The notes under the pieces: generated by a model
Told to the model about the DNA's origin: nothing
Databases searched by the model: none
Seen by the model: the letters and a program-made list of their open reading frames with translations, nothing else
Shown here: one piece after another, positions 1 to 7,021 of the stretch
Position numbering within the stretch: the first letter of the stretch is position 1
Layout of the letters: each line of letters begins with the position of its first letter
Translations under genes and position numbers: made by a program
Source of the DNA: Thermoanaerobacterales bacterium
Lineage (GTDB): Bacteria > Bacillota > Thermosediminibacteria > Thermosediminibacterales > Tepidanaerobacteraceae
DNA length: 10,690 nucleotides
Direction: 5' to 3'
NCBI GenBank assembly: GCA_012841995.1
Contig: DUTQ01000143.1
Span: forward strand, 1-10,690

Positions 1-907
1 ATCCACCATGAGCATTTATAAAATTGACCGCGGTATTTAACGCATCATAAAAATTTGTTGATTTCTTCTGTTCCTTAACACCCGGGAAACTATACTCCAA
101 AGCCCCATCGCTGTATACTCGAAGTCCTCTTTGGCCATCAGTATAGATTACTGCCTCATCTTTTTCTTCAATCTTACGTGTTATGGAAAAATCAGGGAAA
201 AATTTAGCAGCTATCCTATCACTTACAATTTCTTCATCTTTACACAAATAAATAGACATCTCAAAAGGGGTAAGTGAAACATATATATTTTTTTCGATCT
301 TCAAGTTTTGATTTCCTGAAGGAAGTTCAGCAAAAAGGATCGGGTTTGAATTGGAAATCTTGTCTAATGTTAGTGTCAGCTCTTTTTGATTTGAGTCCTG
401 GCTGATTAAGAAGTACTTGTCGTTGTTATCTCTCAAATAAACACAAACGCCCTGATCTTCTACGATCAGGTAAGATTTAACCATCATACCATCTAGTACT
501 GTGGAATCAAAGGGTTTAATATCTAATAATCTTTTTATAAAATTTGCTGGAAGTGGTGTAGAAAAAAATGCCTCAATCCCTTTTTTGTCAATGAAGTATT
601 CCTGGGAATGTATGGTAGGTTCAGGTTTTTTTTCCGCCCATTTAGAAGCTAGAGTTTTTTTTGTAAAATCCAATGTGCTTTCGTACAGTGGAGAAGAAGG
701 CGTTATAACAGTGCATATAGAGCCTCCTAAGTGCACCAATAACTTGCCCGGGTTTGCCACAGATGCTAAGTCTACCTTTTTACCTTCTGCAATATGAGTA
801 TCATCGTTTATTTTACCTGGGACTTGTGACCATATATTAAAAGAAAGAAAAAGGCTGGTTCCCACCAGTAAAATAAGGATCCAGACTAAAATTGAATCTC
901 TTGACAT
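1..907 (-). CDS. yycH: YycH family regulator of WalK, C-terminus cut off by window edge
   Basis: The frame is open from an ATG at 907 to the window edge, giving 302 residues; family members are about 450, so roughly the last third is missing. A single N-terminal membrane segment (about residues 5-25, ILVWILILLVG) follows a short charged start, giving the N-in, extracellular-domain-out layout of YycH. The visible end, AVNFINAHGG, fits a conserved stretch I recall from the family. In Bacillus, YycH and YycI are membrane proteins that bind WalK and modulate its activity; that role is taken from the family. The start is preceded by GAGGCGG about 7 nt upstream and lies 13 bp after the stop of the Ig-like gene, so the two are probably cotranscribed. 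yycI and walJ would be expected just outside the left edge. Confidence 0.85.
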   Translation of the reverse strand, partial: MSRDSILVWILILLVGTSLFLSFNIWSQVPGKINDDTHIAEGKKVDLASVANPGKLLVHLGGSICTVITPSSPLYESTLDFTKKTLASKWAEKKPEPTIHSQEYFIDKKGIEAFFSTPLPANFIKRLLDIKPFDSTVLDGMMVKSYLIVEDQGVCVYLRDNNDKYFLISQDSNQKELTLTLDKISNSNPILFAELPSGNQNLKIEKNIYVSLTPFEMSIYLCKDEEIVSDRIAAKFFPDFSITRKIEEKDEAVIYTDGQRGLRVYSDGALEYSFPGVKEQKKSTNFYDALNTAVNFINAHGG

Positions 908-920
908 GGTGGCACCGCCT

Positions 921-1319
921 CTATTTTAATATCAGAAACGTCCTAATGGTTTGTACAAGGGAGTCTAGTTGCCCAGATCCATTTTGAAGTTGGTAAACCC
1001 GCCGTGATACAGTAATCGGCGATTTGTAAGGTATATTTGCTCTGACTGTTATAATATTATTTCTCGATGTTATAGGTACTTGTGTTAGGAAAATCCCTGC
1101 AGCACCTACATTGACTCTAGCCTTAGTCTTACCATTAACCATTACTACAACATTTGCATTTGGAACGGTCTCTCCTGAAACTACGACAGTTCCCGAATTT
1201 GTCATAAAGTTATCTCTTGGTTCATTTACAACAAGGAATCTATCCAAGGCTTTCGCCGAGGGAGATAATATTATTGTAAAGAGCATGACTATAACAAATA
1301 CTAATGCAGTTTTTTTCAT
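921..1319 (-). CDS. small secreted protein with one bacterial Ig-like domain
   Basis: This 132-residue protein has a clear signal peptide (KK, hydrophobic core to residue 19, then SPSAKA with likely cleavage near 24). Residues 29-110 look like a single beta-sandwich Ig-like domain of the type found in Gram-positive surface proteins (Glucodextranase B/Big-like). The cues are NEPRDNFMTNSG, the VSGETVPNANVVVMVNG strand pair and NNIITVRAN. The C-terminal 20 residues are hydrophobic to amphipathic with no LPXTG motif, so it is probably secreted or loosely wall-bound. GGGAG before the ATG is a good ribosome binding site. The gene sits between walK and yycH, where the Bacillus operon has none, and has WalR-type repeats upstream. 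The function is unknown; a role in sensing or binding near WalK is a guess from position. Confidence 0.8.
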   Translation of the reverse strand: MKKTALVFVIVMLFTIILSPSAKALDRFLVVNEPRDNFMTNSGTVVVSGETVPNANVVVMVNGKTKARVNVGAAGIFLTQVPITSRNNIITVRANIPYKSPITVSRRVYQLQNGSGQLDSLVQTIRTFLILK

Positions 1320-1397
1320 CCTTCTCTCCCTTTCGAAAAATAAGCCTGAATACTGGCTATCTAATCTCTACGCCCAATTTTATTTTAAACGAAGAAT

Positions 1398-1436
1398 ATT
1401 ACAATAAGATTACAGAAGGATTAAGATTAAATTACA
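1398..1436 (-). promoter_or_regulatory. WalR box with 11-bp periodic extension, upstream of the Ig-like gene and yycH
   Basis: On the minus strand, TGTAAT-CTTAT-TGTAAT (1414-1398) matches the WalR consensus TGTWAH-N5-TGTWAH at every position. A third TGTAAT at 1431-1436 lies exactly 22 bp further upstream. The intervening 11-bp register (1420-1425) holds a degenerate CTTAAT, so the site reads as four helically phased repeats with one decayed. It lies in the 133-bp gap between walK and the Ig-like gene. A possible -10 is TAGATA at 1358-1363, or TAAAAT at 1377-1382; neither can be assigned firmly. It implies an internal, WalR-controlled promoter in the wal cluster. Confidence 0.7.
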
Positions 1437-1452
1437 GATGGTAATTATCCCC

Positions 1453-3222
1453 TTAAGCAATCTCATCTATTGCAGGCAATAGTATTGAGACCTCTGTACC
1501 ATGGCCTGGCGTACTTTGAATTAATATTTCTCCATTATGTGCATTGATAATTTCCTTTGCAATTGAGAGGCCTAGCCCTGTGCCCCCCATTTGACGTGAG
1601 CGCGTCTTATCAACTCTGTAAAATCTTTCAAATATACGGGAAAGATCTTCTTTAGGTATACCAATTCCTGAATCGCGAAACACCACTTTTATATATTTAC
1701 CGTCCTGCTTGAGATATACGTAAATACTGCCACCTTCAGGTGTGTATTTTATAGCGTTACTCATAATGTTTTGAAATACCTGTTCTATCTTATCCCTATC
1801 GGCATAAACCTTAGAAATACCATCAGGTAAATCATAGCGTAATTCTTGTTTTTTCTTCCTTGCATTTACAGCCATCTTATCGATTACATCTTTAAGCACC
1901 ATTTCTAAACTAATTGGGCTCTTTTCCCATCTGGTTTCCCTATTATCAAGCCGTGATAACTCTAGAAGGTCGCTTACGAGTCTTGTCATTCTGTCTGCCT
2001 CATTGTTTACCACATTTAAAAAGCTCTCGGCAAGTTCATGTTCAGTTAAGGCGCCATCTAATAATGTTTCAGTGTAGCTCTTTATCGTAGTCAGAGGTGT
2101 CCTTAACTCATGGGAAACATTTGCCACAAATTCCTTGCGCATATCATCAAGTTTGTGCTGCTTCGTTATGTCTTGCAGCACTATAATCAGACCAACTACA
2201 AGATCCTCCCGTTTAAGAGGTGCTATAATTGATTTTAATATTGCGTTATTTGTTTTTATAAGGATTTCCTTGTCTTCAGGTTTTTCATTGAGATAGTTTT
2301 CAAAATTTACCTTTAACAAAGATTGTAAAAACTCATTGTCTATGTGTTTATTGTTGAGTAAGAGCATCTGCCTTGCAGCCGGGTTGATATGTATAATCTC
2401 ACCCCTGCTGTTTAACGCAATAACACCATCTGCCATATTGAGCAGTATTGCTTCAATTTTTTCCTTTTCATCTGATATCTGCTCCAATGTCTCCTTTAGG
2501 CGAGTTGTGAGGAAATTGAACATCTTAGTTAATTTGCCTATTTCATCATCAGATTTTACCGGTATTTTGTGGTCAAAATCCCCTTTTGCCATCAATGCAG
2601 CTTTTTGTGTAACCTCTTGTATAGGGCCAGTAATTGTTTTTGAAAGGGCATAACCTAAAAATCCAGTTATTACCATTGCAATGACAGTAGCCATAAATAA
2701 TATTGTTTTAATATCGCCTATGGTAGCATATATATTCTCCATTGAAGAGATAAGATAGATAATCCCAACAACCTTATTTCCATTTAAAACCGGATAAGCC
2801 ATATGCATAAATCGCTTTTTAGTAGCAGAATCCTGTCTAATATCCCTGGCATACTCTCCAAGAGCTGCTTTTGTTGTCTCAGGTGTCAAAAGTTTAACTC
2901 CCTGCTGAAACTTCTCTTCCTCAATATCTGTCGTAGATATTACATTGGCATCAGCGTCTAGTATTACTATATACATGATTTCAGAATCAGAACCAGTAAA
3001 GCCTTGAATGAGATTATTTATTTCTTGATATCTGGGAACAGGGTACATATGTCTTTCGATAAAATTAGATATGAGTTGAGCCTTCCCCTCCATGCTGTTT
3101 GAAAGGTTATCTATATGGTATCTTTCCATGGATTGGAGGAGAAATCCCCCTACAACTTCCATGGCAAGCAAAATGAGCAGGATATATATGGAAACTAATT
3201 TCCATTGGATACTCCTGAACAT
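1453..3222 (-). CDS. walK: sensor histidine kinase WalK (YycG)
   Basis: This is a 589-residue membrane sensor kinase with the full WalK architecture. It has TM1 at about 9-30, an extracellular sensor domain at about 31-170, TM2 at about 171-193, HAMP at about 191-245 and a cytoplasmic PAS domain at about 251-352. The dimerisation/phosphoacceptor motif FVANVSHELRTPL follows, with His371. The catalytic domain has an N-box around NIMSNAIKYTP (485-495), DSGIGI (517-522), and GGTGLGL (546-552). All catalytic residues are present. WalK phosphorylates WalR in response to cell-wall state and controls autolysin expression in Firmicutes. The ATG is preceded by AGGGGG at 6 nt, overlapping the walR stop, with only 10 bp between the two genes, so they are cotranscribed. 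No terminator is visible downstream. Confidence 0.95.
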   Translation of the reverse strand: MFRSIQWKLVSIYILLILLAMEVVGGFLLQSMERYHIDNLSNSMEGKAQLISNFIERHMYPVPRYQEINNLIQGFTGSDSEIMYIVILDADANVISTTDIEEEKFQQGVKLLTPETTKAALGEYARDIRQDSATKKRFMHMAYPVLNGNKVVGIIYLISSMENIYATIGDIKTILFMATVIAMVITGFLGYALSKTITGPIQEVTQKAALMAKGDFDHKIPVKSDDEIGKLTKMFNFLTTRLKETLEQISDEKEKIEAILLNMADGVIALNSRGEIIHINPAARQMLLLNNKHIDNEFLQSLLKVNFENYLNEKPEDKEILIKTNNAILKSIIAPLKREDLVVGLIIVLQDITKQHKLDDMRKEFVANVSHELRTPLTTIKSYTETLLDGALTEHELAESFLNVVNNEADRMTRLVSDLLELSRLDNRETRWEKSPISLEMVLKDVIDKMAVNARKKKQELRYDLPDGISKVYADRDKIEQVFQNIMSNAIKYTPEGGSIYVYLKQDGKYIKVVFRDSGIGIPKEDLSRIFERFYRVDKTRSRQMGGTGLGLSIAKEIINAHNGEILIQSTPGHGTEVSILLPAIDEIA

Positions 3223-3232
3223 GACAAGCCCC

Positions 3233-3919
3233 CTAATGTTTTAGAAAATAATAGCCAATTCCTCTCTTGGTCAGAATATACCTGGGATTTGCTGGGTCAT
3301 CCTCCACTTTTTCTCTTAATCTTCTTATGGTCACATCAACTGTTCTGATATCCCCATAATACTCATATCCCCATACTTCCTCAAGCAACTTTTCCCTAGT
3401 AAAAACCTGACCTGCTTGAGTCGCTAAAAACTTCAGTAATTCGAATTCTCGAAATGTGAGATCAAGTGGTTCTCCGTCTTTTTTAAAAACATAGCTCTTC
3501 ATATCAAGCTCTAGGTTTCTTATTTTTATGACTTCATCCTGTACCTTGCCTGATAGGTTTACTCTGCGCAAATTGGCCTTGACTCTTGCCATAAGCTCCC
3601 TCATGCTGAAAGGTTTAGTGATATAATCATCGGCACCAAGCTCAAGACCTAATACTTTATCTACTTCTTCGCCTTTTGCAGTCAGCATAATGATAGGGCA
3701 TGTCAGTTTTTCGCGCAATTTTTTGCAGACTGTAAATCCGTCTTGTTTTGGCAACATAATGTCTAGGAGAATTAAATCTGGATTTTTCCCAAATGCCTTG
3801 TTTATAGCTTCTTCACCATCATATGCTACAGAAACGCTGTAACCTTCCTTTTTTAGATTATATTTTAAGATATCGACAATAGGTTTTTCATCGTCCACAA
3901 CTAATACTTCCTTATTCAT
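3233..3919 (-). CDS. walR: response regulator WalR (YycF), OmpR/PhoB family
   Basis: This 228-residue protein has an N-terminal receiver domain (residues 2-117) with the acidic pair Asp9/Asp10, phosphoacceptor Asp53, Thr80 and Lys102. It is followed by a winged-helix DNA-binding domain (about 130-228) ending [14 protein letters not shown], typical of WalR. Thr101 (YITKPF) lies at the position reported to be phosphorylated by the PrkC kinase on Bacillus WalR. The frame extends upstream, but the start chosen (ATG 3919) has GGGGG at 8 nt and begins the classic [12 protein letters not shown]; upstream starts lack a ribosome binding site. It overlaps the 3' end of the upstream metallopeptidase gene by 8 bp, implying translational coupling. 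WalR binds direct repeats TGTWAH-N5-TGTWAH, three occurrences of which lie in this window. Confidence 0.95.
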   Translation of the reverse strand: MNKEVLVVDDEKPIVDILKYNLKKEGYSVSVAYDGEEAINKAFGKNPDLILLDIMLPKQDGFTVCKKLREKLTCPIIMLTAKGEEVDKVLGLELGADDYITKPFSMRELMARVKANLRRVNLSGKVQDEVIKIRNLELDMKSYVFKKDGEPLDLTFREFELLKFLATQAGQVFTREKLLEEVWGYEYYGDIRTVDVTIRRLREKVEDDPANPRYILTKRGIGYYFLKH

Positions 3920-4802
3920 CTTGAACACCCCCATAAGTGTTATTCGCCATAGCGATATGTTCCCCCTCCATATGAGAAGCATCTACCGATTGAAGGAAGA
4001 TTTCATTAACACAAGCACCGCTTTTTAGCATAGAAAACACATTTTTGATTTCATCTATCTGTCCATCACCAATTAAGGCTTTAGTCATATCAAGGGCTGC
4101 AAGGTAGGCAACCGCTGTATCTGGCAACTCATCAAAACAGTAAAAAATATCATTTAGTTGATACTTTGTTTTTTCATCTACATCAAAATCCATGTCAAGT
4201 GTATACCCGGTTACCTGTTGTTCAACATATTGTGCCACACCTTCGGTAAACCATCTGGAATAATTGCCACCTGTAAGTTCGTCAACAACAAGGTGTGTGT
4301 ATTCATGAACCATTGGGCCTTCTTTAAAATAATCCTTATTGCCCAAGGGTGATTGTAAATGAATAAAGCCCATGTAATATACTCCCTGGACCTTTTCCTC
4401 TTCCGGCCATCCAAAGGCCCTTGCCATACTGCTTTGGTCTGCATAGATCACGACTGGAATTTTGAATCTTGGGAAAAAATCAAACATCTCTCCTATTATA
4501 TCATAAGTTTTTTCTGCTGAAGATGCTACAATTTGTACATTACTTCGATTCTCTTGCTTAAAAAACAGTTTGAAATGTTCGGTTTCTATAACCTCAAATC
4601 CTTTGGCCTTATATAAGTACTCATTAAAATACTTGTATATTAAATTAAAGTTATTTGTAGTGTTTACATCTGTAATTTTATATTTTGGTGTTGATTCAGG
4701 ATAAATTTGGTTCTCGTTGATATTATAATAAAAAAATTCATTTATTGTCAAAAAAACAATTATGCTCAAAAAAAATATTAAGATGATTTTTTTATTTTTC
4801 AT
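3912..4802 (-). CDS. membrane-anchored zinc metallopeptidase (peptidase MA-like, HEYTH)
   Basis: This 296-residue protein has one N-terminal membrane segment (about residues 5-25) and an extracytoplasmic remainder. The zinc motif is H166-E167-Y-T-H170, and WFTEGVAQY supplies the likely third ligand Glu187, 17 residues after the second His. This is the gluzincin arrangement of the peptidase MA-like family. [17 protein letters not shown] and [15 protein letters not shown] strands before the motif also fit that family (here [11 protein letters not shown]). The chosen ATG (4802) has GGGGAGGGGGG just upstream and begins MKNKK plus a hydrophobic stretch; an in-frame ATG at 4853 lacks a site. It is the first gene of the walR-walK operon and overlaps walR by 8 bp. 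The substrate is unknown; processing of an exported or wall-associated protein linked to WalK is a guess from context. Confidence 0.8.
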   Translation of the reverse strand: MKNKKIILIFFLSIIVFLTINEFFYYNINENQIYPESTPKYKITDVNTTNNFNLIYKYFNEYLYKAKGFEVIETEHFKLFFKQENRSNVQIVASSAEKTYDIIGEMFDFFPRFKIPVVIYADQSSMARAFGWPEEEKVQGVYYMGFIHLQSPLGNKDYFKEGPMVHEYTHLVVDELTGGNYSRWFTEGVAQYVEQQVTGYTLDMDFDVDEKTKYQLNDIFYCFDELPDTAVAYLAALDMTKALIGDGQIDEIKNVFSMLKSGACVNEIFLQSVDASHMEGEHIAMANNTYGGVQDE

Positions 4803-4807
4803 AGTTT

Positions 4808-4853
4808 CCCCCCTCCCCTTATAGATTATATTAAAAAAAATAATCATTTTCAC
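4808..4853 (-). promoter_or_regulatory. candidate promoter of the metallopeptidase-walR-walK operon
   Basis: On the minus strand there is a perfect TATAAT at 4825-4830 and GTGAAA at 4848-4853 (four of six to consensus), separated by 17 bp. Transcription would start near 4818, giving a very short leader of about 16 nt that is mostly the ribosome binding site at 4808-4818. It lies after the terminator at 4867-4887, so it could drive the operon independently of anything upstream. Prediction from motif only. Confidence 0.4.
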
Positions 4854-4856
4854 TGG

Positions 4857-4887
4857 AAAATAAAGAAAAGCGGCTTTATGCCGCTTT
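4857..4887 (-). terminator. rho-independent terminator before the wal operon
   Basis: A perfect 8-bp stem AAAGCGGC/GCCGCTTT (4867-4874 with 4880-4887) has a 5-nt loop. On the minus strand it is followed by a T-rich tail (TCTTTATTTT, 4866-4857). On the plus strand it is followed by CAAAGG, so it works only leftwards. It would end transcripts from the YqhV-like gene and from the WalR-box promoter at 4930-4984. Confidence 0.8.
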
Positions 4888-4923
4888 CAAAGGGGGGATC
4901 GTTTTGTTGTTGCTGACTGCTTC
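4857..4923 (-). ncRNA. candidate C-rich small RNA under WalR box control (or leader/attenuator of the wal operon)
   Basis: A TATAAT at 4930-4935 on the minus strand predicts a start near 4923. The intrinsic terminator at 4867-4887, with its U-rich tail ending at 4857, would end the RNA after about 67 nt. The 5' part (AGCAACAACAAAACGA and flanks) has no evident pairing. It is followed by a run of six C (4892-4897) and UUUG, then the hairpin. No open frame of useful size lies within it. CCCCCCUUU is complementary to AAAGGGGGG in the ribosome binding sites of the M23 and permease genes. C-rich single-stranded seeds are known in Firmicute small RNAs such as RsaE/RoxS. It could instead be an attenuated leader of the metallopeptidase-walRK operon, or untranscribed. 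Confidence 0.35.
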
Positions 4924-4929
4924 AATTTT

Positions 4930-4984
4930 ATTATAATTGAGGAATATTAAAGTATTGTTTCAGTTGTATTACAATTATATTACA
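4930..4984 (-). promoter_or_regulatory. WalR box plus promoter between the YqhV-like gene and the wal operon
   Basis: On the minus strand TGTAAT-ATAAT-TGTAAT (4984-4968) matches the WalR consensus at all fixed positions. A perfect TATAAT lies 32 bp further on (4935-4930), with no recognisable -35 (ACAATA at the 17-bp position). This places the box at about -45 to -61 from the predicted start, a position suited to an activator at a promoter lacking a -35. The box itself also contains a TATAAT at 4974-4979, so WalR could instead block a second weak promoter there. Confidence 0.6.
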
Positions 4985-5009
4985 AAATGCCCCTTTAATC
5001 GACATTTCA

Positions 5010-5273
5010 TCATTTTAAACTTGTGCCTATTAGTATAAGTAGCACACCTGCAGCTATTATTAACAGTTTTAAGGAAGAAGAAGCATCAGCCATGCCCACA
5101 AGCCCCAAAAAACTCACACCAATAAATACAAACTGACCTACTAATCCCACAAGTGCATTTACTCTTATAGCTGTTTCAACGCTATTTAACTTTAAAAACA
5201 ATATAGCTGCTAAAAACTCTAGGCTTGCCGAAATGAATCTCAATAAAGCCATATAGCAAAGAATAGGGTCCAT
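5010..5273 (-). CDS. YqhV-like (DUF2619) small membrane protein
   Basis: This 87-residue, very hydrophobic protein has three predicted membrane segments (about 8-28, 40-60 and 66-85) linked by short polar loops. The pattern MALLRFISASLEFLAAILFL...NSVETAIRVNALV resembles Bacillus YqhV (MA.LR..S..E..AA...N....A...N), a DUF2619 protein of unknown function. In Bacillus yqhV sits beside the spoIIIA sporulation operon; here it does not. The ATG has AAGGGG about 10 nt upstream. An alternative start at the internal ATG (residue 8) would still leave the first membrane segment. It lies 138 bp after the ABC ATPase gene and is followed by the terminator at 4867-4887, so it may be the tail of the ABC transcript or a single gene. 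Confidence 0.65.
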   Translation of the reverse strand: MDPILCYMALLRFISASLEFLAAILFLKLNSVETAIRVNALVGLVGQFVFIGVSFLGLVGMADASSSLKLLIIAAGVLLILIGTSLK

Positions 5274-5411
5274 TAAACTATTTCCCCTTTTGCAAAGTAA
5301 TTTATTAAATCTATATGCTGTATTTTATCTGGTAATACCATAGCATGACATTCAATAAGCCAATTGTGATTTTGGTGTTTGAGGTGCCGTCGTCTTCACC
5401 GAAATAAATTT

Positions 5412-6227
5412 CTACACTGAAATCAATTTTGCCTTTTTAGCTGATAGCCTTTCAAACTCTAAATCAATACCTTTAAAATTTGTTTCAAAAATCCCGTTTA
5501 ACTCACTAAAGAAATTTCTATATAGTGCCGTTTCTCTCACACGTGGTCTTTCTAGAGGATTTTTAATATCAGCTAAAATACAGCCTGGCGCAAAAGCTAT
5601 AATCCGATCTGAAAGATCTATGGCCTCTTCAATGTCATGTGTTACAAAGATTATGGTTACTTTTGTCTTATTCCAAACCTTTAGGAGCATATGATGCATA
5701 GCCTTCCGGCTAAAGGCATCAAGACTTCCAAAGGGTTCATCCATTAAAAGTACCTTAGGGCCCACTGAAAGAGCCCGTGCTATTGAGGCCCTTTGTTTCA
5801 TACCACCTGATAACTGATAAGGGTAATAGTCACCAAAACCCGAAAGTCCCACTAGTTCCAGATTGTTTTGTGCCCTTTGCATTATCTCATCGGATTTTAC
5901 TGCTTTTACTGCCTTCATGGCAAAGGCAATGTTTTGCTTTAACGTCAACCATGGAAATAATTGGTCTAATCCCTGAAAAATCATAAATCTGTCAGGCCCG
6001 GGTTTTTTTATGAGGGTGCCATCTAAATATATATTGCCATCATTTATCTTCTCAAACCCGGCTATACACCGTAGAAGAGTCGATTTTCCACACCCTGAAG
6101 GGCCTATAATACTTATAAACTCTCCTTCATCAACTGTAAAGCTAACATGTTGTACCCCTACTGCTTCTTTCCCCTCAGATGTCTTATATAACTTTGTTAC
6201 ATCGCAAAGTTTCAATAACTCACCCAT
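5412..6227 (-). CDS. ABC transporter ATPase, NitT/TauT (SsuB/TauB) type
   Basis: This 271-residue nucleotide-binding subunit has Walker A GPSGCGKST (42-50), the Q-loop Gln85 in MIFQ followed by LFPWLT, signature LSGGMKQR (139-146), Walker B VLLMDEP (159-165) and the H-loop His197. The PWLT and LSGGMKQR signatures are typical of ATPases serving nitrate, sulfonate, taurine, thiamine-precursor and similar importers. All catalytic residues are present, so it should hydrolyse ATP to drive uptake. The ATG follows AGAGGGGG and lies 12 bp after the permease stop, as in one operon. The C-terminal 20 residues (FERLSAKKAKLISV) are basic and extend slightly beyond the usual family length. The substrate cannot be told from the ATPase. 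Confidence 0.9.
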   Translation of the reverse strand: MGELLKLCDVTKLYKTSEGKEAVGVQHVSFTVDEGEFISIIGPSGCGKSTLLRCIAGFEKINDGNIYLDGTLIKKPGPDRFMIFQGLDQLFPWLTLKQNIAFAMKAVKAVKSDEIMQRAQNNLELVGLSGFGDYYPYQLSGGMKQRASIARALSVGPKVLLMDEPFGSLDAFSRKAMHHMLLKVWNKTKVTIIFVTHDIEEAIDLSDRIIAFAPGCILADIKNPLERPRVRETALYRNFFSELNGIFETNFKGIDLEFERLSAKKAKLISV

Positions 6228-6239
6228 GTTCTGCCCCCT

Positions 6240-7004
6240 CTAGTTAATTATTGTCTTCCATTTTCGCACTGTGTTTATTTCGACCCAAGTAAACACTATA
6301 TATTCAACAGCAATGCCTATTAAAACAATCACAAGCATACCTGCAAAAACACCGGGAGTTTCCATCATAAAACGCTTTTTATACAAAAACCAACCTAATC
6401 CACCGTTCCCACCTGCAGCACCAAAAACAAGCTCTGCAGCTACAGATGCCTGCCATGCCCTTGCCCATCCAGTCCTTATGCCACCTAATATATGAGGAAA
6501 TGAAGCAGGGAGCATGATATCACGGCCAAGTTTTAAACCTGAAAGCCCCAAGTTTCTGCCTACCTCCAGTTGGTTCGCTGGAATTGATCTAAAACCCGTA
6601 TAAAAATGATTTATTAGTGGCCAGACAGCCGAAAATATTATCACAAACAAAATTGATTTTGTGCCTATCCCAAACCACAGTATGGCAATAGGTAAAATTG
6701 CAATTCCCGGCAGTGGATGTAAAATTGCCAAAACATCTGTTATTATCTCAGAAAATATCCTTCCAGAAAATGCAAGTATTGTTGCACAAATAGCCAAAAC
6801 TATAGCTACTAAAAGCCCTATACCAATAATCTGTAGCGAAAATAATGTCATGTGAAAGATTTGAATTCTCTCAAGCCAGAGGGATCTCAAAATACTCATA
6901 ACCCCAGGTAATAGTAAATCCGAGTATCCCCCAATGGCTTTAACTGCTTCCCATATACAAGCTACTGTCAAAATAAAAAACACCTTTGAGAAAAGTCTTC
7001 GCAA
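6240..7004 (-). CDS. ABC transporter permease, NitT/TauT (SsuC) type
   Basis: This inner-membrane permease of 254 residues, from the start chosen here, has about six hydrophobic segments. The conserved EAA loop is EVGRNLGLSGLKLGRDIMLP and onwards (about 147-177), through which it contacts the ATPase. The frame is open to a GTG at 7034, inside the end of the lipoprotein gene. The TTG at 7004 is preferred because a run of nine G lies 6 nt upstream as a ribosome binding site, whereas the GTG start would translate that run. With this start there is a 17-bp gap to the lipoprotein gene. It is the pore subunit of the importer formed with its two neighbours, probably as a homodimer. Confidence 0.88.
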   Translation of the reverse strand: MRRLFSKVFFILTVACIWEAVKAIGGYSDLLLPGVMSILRSLWLERIQIFHMTLFSLQIIGIGLLVAIVLAICATILAFSGRIFSEIITDVLAILHPLPGIAILPIAILWFGIGTKSILFVIIFSAVWPLINHFYTGFRSIPANQLEVGRNLGLSGLKLGRDIMLPASFPHILGGIRTGWARAWQASVAAELVFGAAGGNGGLGWFLYKKRFMMETPGVFAGMLVIVLIGIAVEYIVFTWVEINTVRKWKTIIN

Positions 7005-7021
7005 TAAAAATCCCCCCCCCT

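Noticed and set aside
501..797. A 98-codon plus-strand open frame.
   Set aside because: It lies wholly antisense to yycH, has no family features and no good ribosome binding site; it is a shadow frame.
5311..5436. A 41-codon open stretch on the minus strand just past the ATPase stop, in another frame, with a protein-like look (IYFGEDDGTSNTKITIG).
   Set aside because: It has no start codon with a ribosome binding site, begins right after a stop, and is short enough to arise by chance. It could be a gene remnant, but no family was recognised.
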